Assembly: GCA_963769665.1 (NCBI GenBank)
Contig: CAVYMQ010000003.1
Coordinates: forward strand, 1,240,001 to 1,304,000
Direction of reading: 5' to 3'
Length of the DNA: 64,000 nucleotides
Origin: JACCTU01 sp963769665
Lineage (GTDB): Bacteria > Actinomycetota > Thermoleophilia > Gaiellales > Gaiellaceae
Position numbers and translations under genes: made by a program. Positions within the stretch are counted from its first letter, which is position 1. Each line of letters begins with the position of its first letter. Under the pieces are notes generated by a model. That model did not search any database, was not told where the DNA came from, and was given only the letters and a program-made list of their open reading frames with translations. Shown here one piece after another: positions 10,050 to 19,034 of this stretch.

Positions 10050-10835
10050 ATGGAGATCCGCGACGGCACGGCATACCTCGGCCGCCTCGACGACGAGTCG
10101 CCCGAGGCGCTGAGCGAGCTCGCGCAGCAACTGCGCGAGCAGGGTGTCACACGCCTCGCCGTCGAGGTCGACGAGCGCGACGAGCAGACGTTCACGAGGC
10201 TCGGCTTCGTCCCGGTCGCGCACATCCTCGCCGTCGATCTGGACGTGCTCGTGCGCGACCTCGAGCGCAAGCCGCGCGGCGAGTCGTTCGGCTCGGTGCA
10301 CGTGCAGACCGACGACCTTCCGACCGTCGAGCGGATCGTCCGCCGCTTCGTTCCGACCCTTCCCGGCAAGTCGAAGGGAACCGTGATCGTGCCACCGCGT
10401 AGCGGCTGGACCTCGGTGTACGACGAGCTCTGCGACCGCGATCCGTCGATGCTGCCGCGACTCGCGCGCGAGCTTTCCGACGCGGTGGGCGTCGTCGCGA
10501 TCTCGTTCGCGGTCGAAGAAGGGGCAGTCGCGCGCTACCGGATCTACGACCGTGGCCGCATGCTCGACGAGTACCTCTCCGTGCCCGAGTACTACGGGCC
10601 GCTTCCGCCGGGCGAGGTCGTCTCGCTGGGCGCGAACCCGACGCTCGTCGAGCGGCTCACCGGTGCAGATCGGCGCGCAGTGCGCTCGGCGGCCGTCGTG
10701 GGCACGTCGCCGGACGATCTGCCGTCACCCTCAGAGATCGTCGCCGGCCTCGCGGCAGCGATGCGCATCGAGGGCGCCGACCACCGGTACCCGCCCGCAC
10801 GAGAGCTCCCCGACGCGATCGTCATCGACCGCTAG
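10050..10835 (+). CDS. Hypothetical protein, 261 residues
   Basis: No family recognised. The first 80 residues (helical ALSELAQQLREQGVTRLAVEVDERDEQTFTRLGFV split over two segments) look like the end of a GNAT acetyltransferase-like fold, with TFTRLGFVPV typical of such domains. The rest (about 85-261) is an alpha/beta region with PPRSGWTSVYDELCDRD and RYRIYDRGRMLDEYLS, resembling proteins that read out a self-describing intracellular domain, but I cannot name it. Convergent with the amidotransferase; both stop codons lie in one CTAG (10832-10835). Confidence 0.75.
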   Translation: MEIRDGTAYLGRLDDESPEALSELAQQLREQGVTRLAVEVDERDEQTFTRLGFVPVAHILAVDLDVLVRDLERKPRGESFGSVHVQTDDLPTVERIVRRFVPTLPGKSKGTVIVPPRSGWTSVYDELCDRDPSMLPRLARELSDAVGVVAISFAVEEGAVARYRIYDRGRMLDEYLSVPEYYGPLPPGEVVSLGANPTLVERLTGADRRAVRSAAVVGTSPDDLPSPSEIVAGLAAAMRIEGADHRYPPARELPDAIVIDR

Positions 10836-11542
10836 CGAGCGGGAATCGCAGACAGTCGCTCAGCGGCCGAGAGGAACGCGCCGCAGAGCTGCGAGCCGAG
10901 CCCGTTCCACGCTGCGATCCGCTCGCGCGTTTCCGCGGCGACCCGGTCGACGTCGACTCCTTCGTTGAAGCCGTCGGTCGAGAGCCACGAGCCGATCTGC
11001 GACTCGGTCACCTCGGGATGGAACTGCACGCCCCAGACGCTCTCGCCGAGGCGGAACGCCTGCGTGCACGACGCGCTGCGTCCGAGCTCGACCGCGCCTG
11101 CCGGCACGCCGTAGGTGTAGTAGTGCCACTGGAAGGCGTCGAAACGCTCGGGCAGCGCTCCGAAGACCAGGTCCTCGCGCGCCGCCTCGGTCAGCTCGAC
11201 CTCGTACCAGCCGATCTCGGGCACGTCGGCGCGGTGCACGGGCGCGTGCGCCGCCTTCGCGAGCAGCTGCGCGCCGAGACACACGCCGAACGTCGGCACG
11301 TGCAGGTCGAGCAGCCGTTGGAGGAAGAGGTTCTCGTCGCGCAACCATGGGTGGCTCTCCTGCTCGTCGGCGTGCATCGCGCCACCGAACACGAGCACCG
11401 CGTCGTACGCGTCGACGGGCCGCGGCGGTGGTGTGCGCCAGGCGAGCGACCACTCTTCGTGCGCGTGTCCCGCGTCCTCGATGACGCCCGAGAAGAGCTC
11501 GGCCCGCGCGTCCGTGCCGTGGATCACCGACAGCACGTTCAC
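10832..11542 (-). CDS. Class I glutamine amidotransferase domain protein
   Basis: 236 residues from GTG 11542. Class I GATase features: FGVCLGAQLLA with nucleophile Cys near residue 87 and WGVQFHPEV with the catalytic His near 175; Glu follows two residues later. Stand-alone GuaA-like amidotransferase domains of this type are often annotated as GMP synthase-like, but there is no ATP-pyrophosphatase domain and the true partner is unknown. GTG overlaps the upstream DUF72 stop by 4 bp (GTGA), so the two are translationally coupled. Confidence 0.85.
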   Translation of the reverse strand: MNVLSVIHGTDARAELFSGVIEDAGHAHEEWSLAWRTPPPRPVDAYDAVLVFGGAMHADEQESHPWLRDENLFLQRLLDLHVPTFGVCLGAQLLAKAAHAPVHRADVPEIGWYEVELTEAAREDLVFGALPERFDAFQWHYYTYGVPAGAVELGRSASCTQAFRLGESVWGVQFHPEVTESQIGSWLSTDGFNEGVDVDRVAAETRERIAAWNGLGSQLCGAFLSAAERLSAIPAR

Positions 11543-12489
11543 GCGCTCACCGTCGCCGGAGTCGTGACGGGCACGCCTTCCGCCTCGAGCAGCTTGCGGA
11601 GCGCCAGCGCGTTCGCTGCACCCTGCGGGATCATCTGGCCTTCGGGCCCCTCGTTCCACTTGTTCGTGTTCATCAGCGCGTACGCCTGCTCGGACTCGCC
11701 GGCGAGCTCGCGCAGCGGCCCCACCCACTCACGGAGCTCGTCCTCCTCGTAGAGGTGGTCGAAGCGTTCCTGGGCGCCGCCGCCCCGCTTGTTCCACGTG
11801 CCCGCGTTCCGCCCGTGAAAGCGCACGTACAGCGTGGGGGAGGTGAGCGCGAAGACAGTCGGTGCGACGTTCTTGGCGCCCTCGATCCGCGGCGAGTCGA
11901 CGATCACATGCGTCGCGCGCAGCTGCTCCAGGAATTTGAGCGTCTCGTCGCGGTGCTCGTCGTCGAGCCAGCTCGCGTGTCGGAACTCGACCATCAACTC
12001 GTCGCCGGCAAGCTGCTCCTTTGCCCACTCGATGTACTCGAACGAGCTCGGCTTCGAAACGATGTACGGCGGCAGCTGGAAGAGGATCCCGCCGAGCTTG
12101 CCCGACGCGCGCAACGGCTCGAGCGCGTCGCGGAAGCGGCGGAAGACCTCGGCGCGGAACTCGCGCGGCGGGCGGTCGACGCGTCCGCGCTCGTCGAGCG
12201 GCGCCGCCTCGCGCAGATCGGGCGGCAGCTGCTCGACCTTGACCGGGTGCCGCGTCATCACTCCGAACGCCTTCACGTGCATCACGAAGCCGTCGGGCGT
12301 TCGCTCGGCCCAGCGGGACACCATCGGCTCGTCCGGCAGCCGGTAGTACGTCGAGTCGACCTCGACCGTGTCGAAGCGCTCGGCGTAGTAGGGGAGGCGC
12401 TCGCCGGGCTTGAGCCCCGGCGGGTACCAGTGCTTCGAGAGCGACTCGTCCGCCCAGGAGCACGTGCCGACACGAATCGGAGCGCTCAT
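11539..12489 (-). CDS. DUF72 (YecE-like) family protein
   Basis: 316 residues. Starts IRVGTCSWADESLSKHWYP, the usual DUF72 opening, with LPYYAERFDTVEVDSTYYRLP, FHGRNAGTW and LMNTNKWN further on. The family adopts a TIM-barrel fold and has no settled biochemical function. ATG at 12489 is preceded by TACGAT and a 6-nt gap, consistent with a leaderless transcript. Forms a two-gene unit with the amidotransferase. Confidence 0.88.
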   Translation of the reverse strand: MSAPIRVGTCSWADESLSKHWYPPGLKPGERLPYYAERFDTVEVDSTYYRLPDEPMVSRWAERTPDGFVMHVKAFGVMTRHPVKVEQLPPDLREAAPLDERGRVDRPPREFRAEVFRRFRDALEPLRASGKLGGILFQLPPYIVSKPSSFEYIEWAKEQLAGDELMVEFRHASWLDDEHRDETLKFLEQLRATHVIVDSPRIEGAKNVAPTVFALTSPTLYVRFHGRNAGTWNKRGGGAQERFDHLYEEDELREWVGPLRELAGESEQAYALMNTNKWNEGPEGQMIPQGAANALALRKLLEAEGVPVTTPATVSA

Positions 12490-12495
12490 GCCTGA

Positions 12496-12501
12496 ATCGT
12501 A
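12496..12501 (-). promoter_or_regulatory. Leaderless -10 box for the DUF72 gene
   Basis: Minus-strand TACGAT with 6 nt to ATG 12489. It lies immediately after the terminator hairpin of the preceding minus-strand gene. Confidence 0.55.
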
Positions 12502-12530
12502 GTGGGCGGGGCCGAGTCGGCCCCGCCCAC
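12502..12530 (-). terminator. Terminator after the 12543-13577 gene
   Basis: Perfect 13-bp inverted repeat GTGGGCGGGGCCG / CGGCCCCGCCCAC with a 3-nt loop and no T-run, between the stop of the secreted protein gene and the -10 box of the DUF72 gene. Confidence 0.75.
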
Positions 12531-12542
12531 GGTTTCAGCTGC

Positions 12543-13577
12543 CTAGCGGACGCGTGCGACGATCGAGCGCGTCGCGGTGAAGAACTGCGACGTCTCGGTC
12601 ACGCACGGGACCGGCGCGAACGGCGAGGCCACGGTGCAGGCCCCCGTCCGGGCCGGAACGGCCGCCGTTGCGCGGACCGCGACGCGAGAGCCCCTCGCGA
12701 CCCTCACGGCCTTGCGGAACGTGCCGGAAGCGTTCGTGCGAACGCTGTAGTTCCTCGTGCCGATGCGCACTGTCACGGTCCGAGCGCCGATCCCCTGGCC
12801 GGCCTCGGTGAGGCGTCCCGTGACGGTCACGACACGCTTCTTCGACTTCGCTGACAGCGAGATCGCGCCGGGGAGCATGGCGGTCCCCTGCGCGGACACC
12901 GTTCCTGCCGCGTTCGGCAGGCCCGGGCCGTTCGGCCACGGCGTCGCGACGACATGCCAGCGATGCGTGCCGCCCGCGGACGGCGCCGCGAGCACGTTGT
13001 TCAGGCTGATCTGTGCCTGGATCAGCTTGGCGCCGAACGTAGCGCCACCCGAAGCGACCGGGATGTGCGGCGACGGCAGGCAGACCGACAGCCGGTACGA
13101 CGCAACGGTGGCGAGCGGACCCGAGACCGGGTCGATCACCATCGGAACGCGCAGTTCCTGGCCGGCGGCCTGGAGGACGAGCACCCAGTAGCCGGCGTGG
13201 GTGGCCGTGCCCGTGCACTGCGCGGCCGCCGCTCCGATCGTGGCCTGGTCGGTCACGACCACGGTGCCGGTCAGCGGCAGGACTGCGCCGGCGATCGGCT
13301 CACGCACCTGCACCTGCGCGGCAACCGTGCCGAGCTGGGTCCCGGGCGCCTGACCCAGGGTGGCCGTGTACCCGGCCGGGACGTGGATCAGCGCTCGGAA
13401 GAGCGCGTCGTCGTCCCTCGGGACGGTCAGGCGGAACGAAGTTGCCGACGAGCCCGCGGCGGCCGGTGTGTGGCCGATCGCGAGCGTCGGTGTGAATGCC
13501 GCGTAAGCGGCGCCGGCGAAGACGAGCGTCACAAGGCTCGCTGCGCCGACCATCAGCATGCGGAACTTCCGTGTCAT
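12543..13577 (-). CDS. Hypothetical secreted protein with C-terminal Ig-like region
   Basis: 344 residues. A signal peptide is clear (MLMVGAASLVTLVFAGAAYA after a short basic start). The N-terminal half contains SFRLTVPRDDD and ALIHVPAGYTATLG and is beta-rich. The C-terminal segment VVTVTGRLTEAGQGIGARTV with TNASGTFRKAV resembles an extracellular Ig-like or carboxypeptidase-regulatory-like fold. ATG 13577 has AAGGAG upstream. Not assigned to a known family; function unknown, probably surface or exported. Confidence 0.75.
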   Translation of the reverse strand: MTRKFRMLMVGAASLVTLVFAGAAYAAFTPTLAIGHTPAAAGSSATSFRLTVPRDDDALFRALIHVPAGYTATLGQAPGTQLGTVAAQVQVREPIAGAVLPLTGTVVVTDQATIGAAAAQCTGTATHAGYWVLVLQAAGQELRVPMVIDPVSGPLATVASYRLSVCLPSPHIPVASGGATFGAKLIQAQISLNNVLAAPSAGGTHRWHVVATPWPNGPGLPNAAGTVSAQGTAMLPGAISLSAKSKKRVVTVTGRLTEAGQGIGARTVTVRIGTRNYSVRTNASGTFRKAVRVARGSRVAVRATAAVPARTGACTVASPFAPVPCVTETSQFFTATRSIVARVR

Positions 13578-13642
13578 CCCACTCCTTTTTTTCTTCCAGC
13601 CCCTCGGAAGGCTGCGACTGATTGCTTTAGACGTTCCTGATA

Positions 13643-13659
13643 CCCAGGAGTTGCCTGGG
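13643..13659 (-). terminator. Possible weak terminator hairpin
   Basis: CCCAGG-agttg-CCTGGG just beyond the stop of the binding-protein gene at 13671. Only 6 bp and no T-run, so a weak call. Confidence 0.3.
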
Positions 13660-13670
13660 AATCACACGGC

Positions 13671-14879
13671 TCAGCCGGCCGCGGTGACGACCCCGCCGAA
13701 CTGCCGCCAGTAACCACTGCGGTAGCGCAGGAAGCGGACGTTCGAGATCGGAAAGTAATCATTTGGTGAGGTCTTGATCCTGATCCCCTTGACCATGAAC
13801 GGGACCTGGTGGTCGAGGTGGGTCGCCGCCCGGAGGAGGCTCTCCCGGGTCGGGTTTCGGCCCGCGGCCTTGAGGGTCTGGACCATCGTGTACGCGACGG
13901 CCATCCCGTAGAGGTGGACGACTTCGTCCACGTTCCGGCCGGGAGCGAAGCGGCGCATGATCGACTTGTAGAGCTTGATCGCCGGATCCTTCGCGTTCGC
14001 CGGGTTCGACGAGTCCTTCATCCACTGGACGGTGATCGCGTTTTCGCCCGCCTTGTTCCCGGTGGTGGCCTGGACGATCTTCATCACCGACGGGTCGACC
14101 GAAACGGAGGTGACGTACGTCAGCGGCTTCCAGCCGAACCGGTTCGCGGCGACGAAGCCGCCGATCGTCTGCTTCGGAAGCGTGAAGAGCATCAGCACGT
14201 TCGCGCCCGAGCGCTTGAGCTGGGAGATCTGCGACGAGAGATCGGTGTCGGTGACCTCGTACGTCGTCTGCGCGACGAGCTTCGCCTTCGTCCCGAGGCC
14301 TGCCTTCAAGCCCGCGAGCAGCTCACGGCCGTAGTCGCTCGACTCGGAGAGCACGGCGACCTTCGCGTTCTTTCTCGTCGCCGTCAGATGCTTGGCGTAG
14401 AGGCGTCCTTCCGCGAAGAAGCTCGGCAGGTAGCCCATCGACCACTTGTACTTCTTGTACTCGCGGCCGATCGCGCGGATGCCGGTGCCGCCGAACAGCT
14501 CCGGCACCTTCAGCGCGTTCAAGAAGGGGCGAACGGCGAGGTTCTGCTCGGTGCCGACGATGTTGAACATCGCGAAGACGCCGTCCTGCTGCGCGAGGCG
14601 CCGCGCGTTCTGCACGGTTCGCGACGGGTCGTAGCCGTCGTCGAGGTAGCGGTACTCGATCTTGCGCCGATTCACACCGCCCTGCGAGTTCACGTAGTCG
14701 AAGTACGCCTTCGCGCCGATCATCGTTCCGGCGTACGCGACCTCGGGACCGCTGAGTGGGCCCGACCCACCGAGCAGGATCGTCGAAGACGTCACGCCGG
14801 GCGTCGCGGACGGACGTGCGTAAGCGCCCGGGATCGCGACGAGGGTCGCGACGAGCGCGACGATCGCGATGCGGCTCAT
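13671..14879 (-). CDS. ABC-type branched-chain amino acid-like substrate-binding protein
   Basis: 402 residues from ATG 14879 with signal peptide (IAIVALVATLVAIPGAYA). The LivJ-type periplasmic fold shows in TILLGGSGPLSGPEVAYAG, the segment DYVNSQGGVNRRKIEYRYLD, and AVLSESSDYGRELLAGLK. These proteins bind leucine/isoleucine/valine, amides, or many other small solutes. No permease or ATPase genes adjoin it. Its start codon overlaps the stop of the upstream hydrolase (ATGA), so it is co-translated with that enzyme and may bind a product of it. Confidence 0.88.
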   Translation of the reverse strand: MSRIAIVALVATLVAIPGAYARPSATPGVTSSTILLGGSGPLSGPEVAYAGTMIGAKAYFDYVNSQGGVNRRKIEYRYLDDGYDPSRTVQNARRLAQQDGVFAMFNIVGTEQNLAVRPFLNALKVPELFGGTGIRAIGREYKKYKWSMGYLPSFFAEGRLYAKHLTATRKNAKVAVLSESSDYGRELLAGLKAGLGTKAKLVAQTTYEVTDTDLSSQISQLKRSGANVLMLFTLPKQTIGGFVAANRFGWKPLTYVTSVSVDPSVMKIVQATTGNKAGENAITVQWMKDSSNPANAKDPAIKLYKSIMRRFAPGRNVDEVVHLYGMAVAYTMVQTLKAAGRNPTRESLLRAATHLDHQVPFMVKGIRIKTSPNDYFPISNVRFLRYRSGYWRQFGGVVTAAG

Positions 14880-16282
14880 CGCGAGACGGGGGTCCGAAGC
14901 GCGGGAATCGTCAGGCTCACGTTCCGAAGCGTGATCCTCGCACGCTGCGGCACCGGCACCAAGTAGAGGAGGTTGCCCGGGTTCTGTGCAGTCGACGTTC
15001 CGGCCAGGGTGAGCTCGAGGCGGGAGCCGGCCGGGATCCGCGTGGCCTGAGAGATCAGGCGGATCGTCAGGAGTCGGGGTCGGGCGGTCAGGCTCGCCGG
15101 CGCGCCCCCCTCGCTGACGACGATCTCCTGGCCGCTGGGCGTGCGGGCGACGAGGACCGCGACGAGGTGCGACCAGCCCGTCGCCGACGACGCGCGGACC
15201 TGCACGGTCGGCGCGCCGAACGTCTCGAGCAGGCGCGGCACACGCGTGCGGCGAACGACCTTGCCCGCGGCGCCGATCGTTGAGGTCCCCCGCAGCGTGT
15301 ACACGTGCCGCGCGGTCGGAGGCAGGCCGGCGTAGCCCCGGACGCTCGTGCCGCTCTCGTTCGCGAGCTCCACGGCCGGTCGGTTCGGCGTGCCGACCGC
15401 ACCCGTGACGTGCACGTCGAACCACTGGAATGCGCGCTGCATCAGGAGCTCGAAGTCGGGTCCGGGCAAGGTCGACGGTGCGTGGCCGAACGCGCCGATG
15501 TAGAGGCCCTTCGGCCCGGGGTGTCGCTGCCAGCCCACGATGCTCTGCTCGAGCCCGAATGCGAAGTCGCGTCGCCCCTGGAAGAACAGAGTCGGCGGGT
15601 AGCCGCGAGAGAGCAGTAGCCGCGAGGAGCGCGACTGCGAGAACGCACGCAGCGTCGGGATGTCTCGGCCCGAGATCGCGCCCTGGAGCGCGAGCAGCTC
15701 AGGCGCCTGGCGGCTGGTCGGCACCGAGTTGAGGAATTGGAAGATCGCTCCGGACTTCGGGAGGTCCTGCGGGACGAACGCCTCGTAGAGATCGGTCCAC
15801 GTCTCGACGACCTCGAGCGCCTTGAACGGCGTCCCTTCGCCTGCCGCGCGTAGCGCCGCGCCACCGCCGAGCGAGATCCCGAACGCGCCGACCTTGTCGC
15901 CGTCCAGGGGCGCGTTCGCCGGCAGCCAGGACTCGCGTAGCCGCGCGACGTCCAGCAGCTCGCGCGCGCCGAGCCCGCTGAACAGCCCGCCCGACTCGCC
16001 GTGGCCTCGGAAGTCGAACGTGAGCGCGATGTAGCCACGTGCCGCGAATAGTCGGGCGATCGGGTCGATCTGCCGCCTGCTCTCGCCGACGCCATGGAAG
16101 AGCATCACCGCGGGCGAACGCTCGCCGTGAGTCAACGGCGTGTACAGGGTCGTAGCGATGCCGACGCCGTCGTCCATCGTCGCCACCTGTTGGGTCGTCG
16201 TGTAGAGACCTGCGGGGTGGCTTGCGAGAGCAGCCGGTGCCAGGACGAGCGCCGCAAACACGGCCGCTAGCAGCGCCTTCAT
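14876..16282 (-). CDS. Secreted alpha/beta hydrolase (CocE/X-Pro dipeptidyl-peptidase-like)
   Basis: 468 residues from ATG 16282. Signal peptide MKALLAAVFAALVLAPAALA. The alpha/beta-hydrolase core has AVMLFHGVGESRR, DFRGHGESGG and the nucleophile elbow GISLGG near residue 135. After about residue 260 comes a beta-sandwich like the C-terminal domain of X-Pro dipeptidyl peptidases and cocaine esterases. It likely cleaves an ester or peptide outside the cell. -10 box TACGCT lies 6 nt before the ATG. Only 32 bp separate it from the divergent murI. Confidence 0.85.
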   Translation of the reverse strand: MKALLAAVFAALVLAPAALASHPAGLYTTTQQVATMDDGVGIATTLYTPLTHGERSPAVMLFHGVGESRRQIDPIARLFAARGYIALTFDFRGHGESGGLFSGLGARELLDVARLRESWLPANAPLDGDKVGAFGISLGGGAALRAAGEGTPFKALEVVETWTDLYEAFVPQDLPKSGAIFQFLNSVPTSRQAPELLALQGAISGRDIPTLRAFSQSRSSRLLLSRGYPPTLFFQGRRDFAFGLEQSIVGWQRHPGPKGLYIGAFGHAPSTLPGPDFELLMQRAFQWFDVHVTGAVGTPNRPAVELANESGTSVRGYAGLPPTARHVYTLRGTSTIGAAGKVVRRTRVPRLLETFGAPTVQVRASSATGWSHLVAVLVARTPSGQEIVVSEGGAPASLTARPRLLTIRLISQATRIPAGSRLELTLAGTSTAQNPGNLLYLVPVPQRARITLRNVSLTIPALRTPVSR

Positions 16283-16288
16283 CGGCCC

Positions 16289-16308
16289 AGCGTAGCCGCT
16301 CGTAGAAT
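16289..16308. promoter_or_regulatory. Back-to-back leaderless promoters, hydrolase and murI
   Basis: Minus-strand TACGCT (16294-16289) is 6 nt before ATG 16282; plus-strand TAGAAT (16303-16308) is 6 nt before ATG 16315. The whole intergenic gap is 32 bp, so both promoters are embedded with their upstream parts in the neighbour's 5' region. Confidence 0.6.
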
Positions 16309-16314
16309 CGCCGC

Positions 16315-17133
16315 ATGGACCCCCGGCCGATCGGCGTCTTCGACTCGGGCATGGGAGGGCTGACGGTCCTCCACGAGTGCCTCGTGACGATGCCGCACGA
16401 GGACTTCGTCTACCTCGGCGACGGAGCTCGCCTGCCGTACGGGCCGCGACCGCTGGAAGAGATCCGCCGCTTCGCGCTCGAGATCGGGTCGTACCTCGAA
16501 GCGCAGGGCGTGAAGATCGTCCTCGTCGCGTGCAATGCCGCAACCTCGGCAGGTCTCGCCGACCTGCAGGAGACGCTCAGGGTGCCGGTGGTCGGCGTGA
16601 TCACCCCGGAGGCGCACGCGGCCGTGCAGGCGACGCGCAACCGCCGCATCGGACTGCTCGCAACCGAGGCCACCGTCTCGGCCGGTCGGTACGACGAGTT
16701 GATCCACACACTGGACGCAGGCGCGTCGCTGTTCTCCGTCGCGTGCCCGCGGCTCGTGCCGCTGATCGAGGGCGACGACCCGTTCGGCGAGGAGACCGCA
16801 GAGGCCGTGCGCGAGTACGCGGCGCCGCTCAAGGCGGAAGGAGTGGACACGGTGATCCTCGGCTGCACGCACTATCCGATCATCAGCCCGATCCTTCAGC
16901 GCGTCTTCGGCCGCGACGTCACGCTCGTCTTCTCCGCCGACGAGACGGCGCGAGAGGTCGCCGAGACGCTCGCGCGCAAGCACGTCGAGAACGACCCGGC
17001 ACGCGAGGGGAGCTATCGCTTCATCACGACCGGCGACCCCGAGGTGTTCCGCGAGACCGGCGCGCGCTTCCTGCAGCTGCCGATCCGCGAGGTCGAGCAC
17101 GTCGAGCTGCTCGAGCTGGAAACAGTCGGATGA
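16315..17133 (+). CDS. murI: Glutamate racemase
   Basis: 272 residues, the usual length. PIGVFDSGMGGLTVL at the N-terminus, VACNAATSAG with the first catalytic Cys near residue 75, and LGCTHYPII with the second near 182. It converts L-glutamate to D-glutamate for peptidoglycan. ATG 16315 follows TAGAAT by 6 nt. The stop overlaps the start of rph by 4 bp; murI-rph-rdgB clustering is common in actinobacteria. Confidence 0.97.
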   Translation: MDPRPIGVFDSGMGGLTVLHECLVTMPHEDFVYLGDGARLPYGPRPLEEIRRFALEIGSYLEAQGVKIVLVACNAATSAGLADLQETLRVPVVGVITPEAHAAVQATRNRRIGLLATEATVSAGRYDELIHTLDAGASLFSVACPRLVPLIEGDDPFGEETAEAVREYAAPLKAEGVDTVILGCTHYPIISPILQRVFGRDVTLVFSADETAREVAETLARKHVENDPAREGSYRFITTGDPEVFRETGARFLQLPIREVEHVELLELETVG

Positions 17134-17825
17134 GAGAGGGCCGCCGCACCGACGAGCTTCGGCCGCTGACGGTCGAGCTCGACTACCTGGAGCAGCCACA
17201 CGGCTCGGTGCTGTGGTCGCAGGGCAAGACCAAGGTGCTCTGCACGGCGATGATCGACGACGAGGTTCCGCGCTGGCTTCGCAACAAGGGCAAGGGCTGG
17301 ATGACGGCGGAGTACTCGCTGTTGCCCGCGTCGACGGGCGATCGCGTTGCTCGCGAGGCGTCGCGCGGCAAGCAGGGCGGACGCACGGTGGAGATCCAGC
17401 GGCTGATCGGCCGCGCGCTCCGCGGCGTGGTCGACTTCGAGGCGCTCGGCGAGCGCACGGTGTGGCTCGACTGCGACGTGCTGCAGGCCGACGGTGGCAC
17501 GCGCTGCGCAGCGATCTCCGGCGCGTACGTCGCCGCGCGGCGCGCGCTCGACAAGTTCGGGCTGTCGAAGGCGCTCGCCGGATCGGTAGCTGCAGTCTCG
17601 GTCGGAATCGTCGACGGCGAGCTGCTCCTCGATCTCGAGTACACCGAGGACTCGAGCGCAGACGCCGACATGAACGTCGTGATGACCGGCGACGGTCACC
17701 TCGTCGAGGTGCAGGCGACCGCCGAGGGCGCGCCGTTCACGCGGGAAGAGCTCGACGACCTGCTCGACCTCGCGTCGGGAGGGATCGCGGAGATCGCGCG
17801 GGCGCAGGAGGACGCCTTTGCCTGA
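17130..17825 (+). CDS. rph: Ribonuclease PH
   Basis: 231 residues, a little shorter than the typical 235-240. Opens REGRRTDELRPL, then GSVLWSQGKTKVLCTAM, and GWMTAEYSLLPAST; VEIQRLIGRALR and LDLEYTEDSSADADMNVV are family signatures. It is a phosphorolytic 3'-5' exoribonuclease that trims tRNA 3' ends. ATG overlaps the murI stop. Its stop overlaps the following TTG start by 8 bp. Confidence 0.96.
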   Translation: MREGRRTDELRPLTVELDYLEQPHGSVLWSQGKTKVLCTAMIDDEVPRWLRNKGKGWMTAEYSLLPASTGDRVAREASRGKQGGRTVEIQRLIGRALRGVVDFEALGERTVWLDCDVLQADGGTRCAAISGAYVAARRALDKFGLSKALAGSVAAVSVGIVDGELLLDLEYTEDSSADADMNVVMTGDGHLVEVQATAEGAPFTREELDDLLDLASGGIAEIARAQEDAFA

Positions 17826-18504
17826 GCTCTCGTGGATCGACGTCGCTGTCAGGCTGTTCGTCGCGGCTGCGCTCGGCGGTGCGATCGGTCTCGAGCGGGA
17901 GCTTCGCGAGCGCGAGGCGGGGCTTCGCACGCATCTGCTCGTCTCGCTCGGCTCAGCGCTCTTCTTCCTCGTGTCGGCCTACGCCTGGACGGATTGGACG
18001 TTCTCGCAGAGCGAGGGAGTCACGTTCGACCCGACCCGGATCGCGGCGCAGATCGTCACCGGGATCGGCTTCCTCGGTGCGGGCGCGATCATCCGTCAGG
18101 GTCTCACCGTTCGCGGCCTGACCACGGCGGCGACGCTCTGGCTCGTCGCCGGTATCGGCATGGCATCGGGCGCCGGCTACTGGGAGGCGGCGTTCATCGC
18201 GACGATCGCGGCGCTCGTCACGCTGTGGCCGCTCCGCATCGCTGCGCACTGGATCGTGACCCGGATGCGGCCGGCCGACGAGCAGCGACTCGTCGTCGAG
18301 CTGGCCGGCGGCCAGGGCGCCGCACCGGTGCTCGGCGCGCTCGAAGACCTCGGTGGCACCGTCTCGCAGTTTCAGCTGTTGGAGAGCCGCGGCGGACGCG
18401 AGCTCGTCGCGACCGTCGACTTCCGCGAGCAGGGCCAGGCCTCGAAGGTCGCGAGCCGCCTCGCGGAGCTCGAGCACGTGACCGGCGTTCGCTGGGCCGA
18501 TTGA
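17818..18504 (+). CDS. MgtC/SapB family membrane protein
   Basis: 228 residues starting at TTG 17818 inside the rph end. About five hydrophobic segments; the N-terminal signature ALGGAIGLERELREREAGLR and the core GIGFLGAGAIIRQG are diagnostic of MgtC. A cytoplasmic C-terminal domain (about 150-228) resembles an ACT-like fold. MgtC proteins are linked to magnesium limitation and to modulation of ATP synthase or virulence in pathogens; here the role is unknown. Translationally coupled on both sides. Confidence 0.9.
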   Translation: MPELSWIDVAVRLFVAAALGGAIGLERELREREAGLRTHLLVSLGSALFFLVSAYAWTDWTFSQSEGVTFDPTRIAAQIVTGIGFLGAGAIIRQGLTVRGLTTAATLWLVAGIGMASGAGYWEAAFIATIAALVTLWPLRIAAHWIVTRMRPADEQRLVVELAGGQGAAPVLGALEDLGGTVSQFQLLESRGGRELVATVDFREQGQASKVASRLAELEHVTGVRWAD

Positions 18505-19034
18505 TCGCTCGCCTCGCCTCGAAGAACGCGAACAAGCTCCGCGAGTTGAGGCACGCGCTTCCGGACTGGGAGCTGGACCTGCTCGACGCGGACGGCTATC
18601 CGCCCGAGGACGGCGAGACGTACTACGACAACGCTCTGGGCAAGGCGCGCTTCGGCCGCGAGCACACGTCCGAGTGGGTGTTCGGCGAGGACTCCGGGAT
18701 CGAGGTCTCCGCACTCGGTGGACGGCCGGGCGTCGAGTCGGCGCGCTGGGCAGACGACGGAGTAGCCGCGCTGCTCGAAGGGCTGCAGGGCGTCGAGGAC
18801 CGGCGCGCGCGCTACGTGTGCGAGCTCGTCGCGCTCTCGCCGTCGGGCGACGAGCTGAGGGGAACCGGCACGGTCGAGGGGACGATCGCGCTCGAGCCGC
18901 GGGGCAGCGAAGGCTTTGGCTACGACCCGATCTTCGTGCCCGACGGCGAGTCGCGCACCGTCGCCGAGCTCGGGAACGACTGGAAGGCCGAGCACTCGCA
19001 CCGAGCTCGTGCGGCGAAAGCACTCACCCGCTAG
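18501..19034 (+). CDS. rdgB: XTP/dITP diphosphatase (HAM1/RdgB)
   Basis: 177 residues from TTG 18501, which overlaps the MgtC stop (TTGA). ARLASKNANKLRELRHAL matches the usual opening; FGEDSGIEVSALGGRPGVES and GFGYDPIFVPDGESRT are the substrate and metal motifs. It cleaves non-canonical purine triphosphates to prevent their incorporation. It converges on the YihY gene, and both stop codons lie in one CTAG (19031-19034). Confidence 0.95.
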   Translation: MIARLASKNANKLRELRHALPDWELDLLDADGYPPEDGETYYDNALGKARFGREHTSEWVFGEDSGIEVSALGGRPGVESARWADDGVAALLEGLQGVEDRRARYVCELVALSPSGDELRGTGTVEGTIALEPRGSEGFGYDPIFVPDGESRTVAELGNDWKAEHSHRARAAKALTR

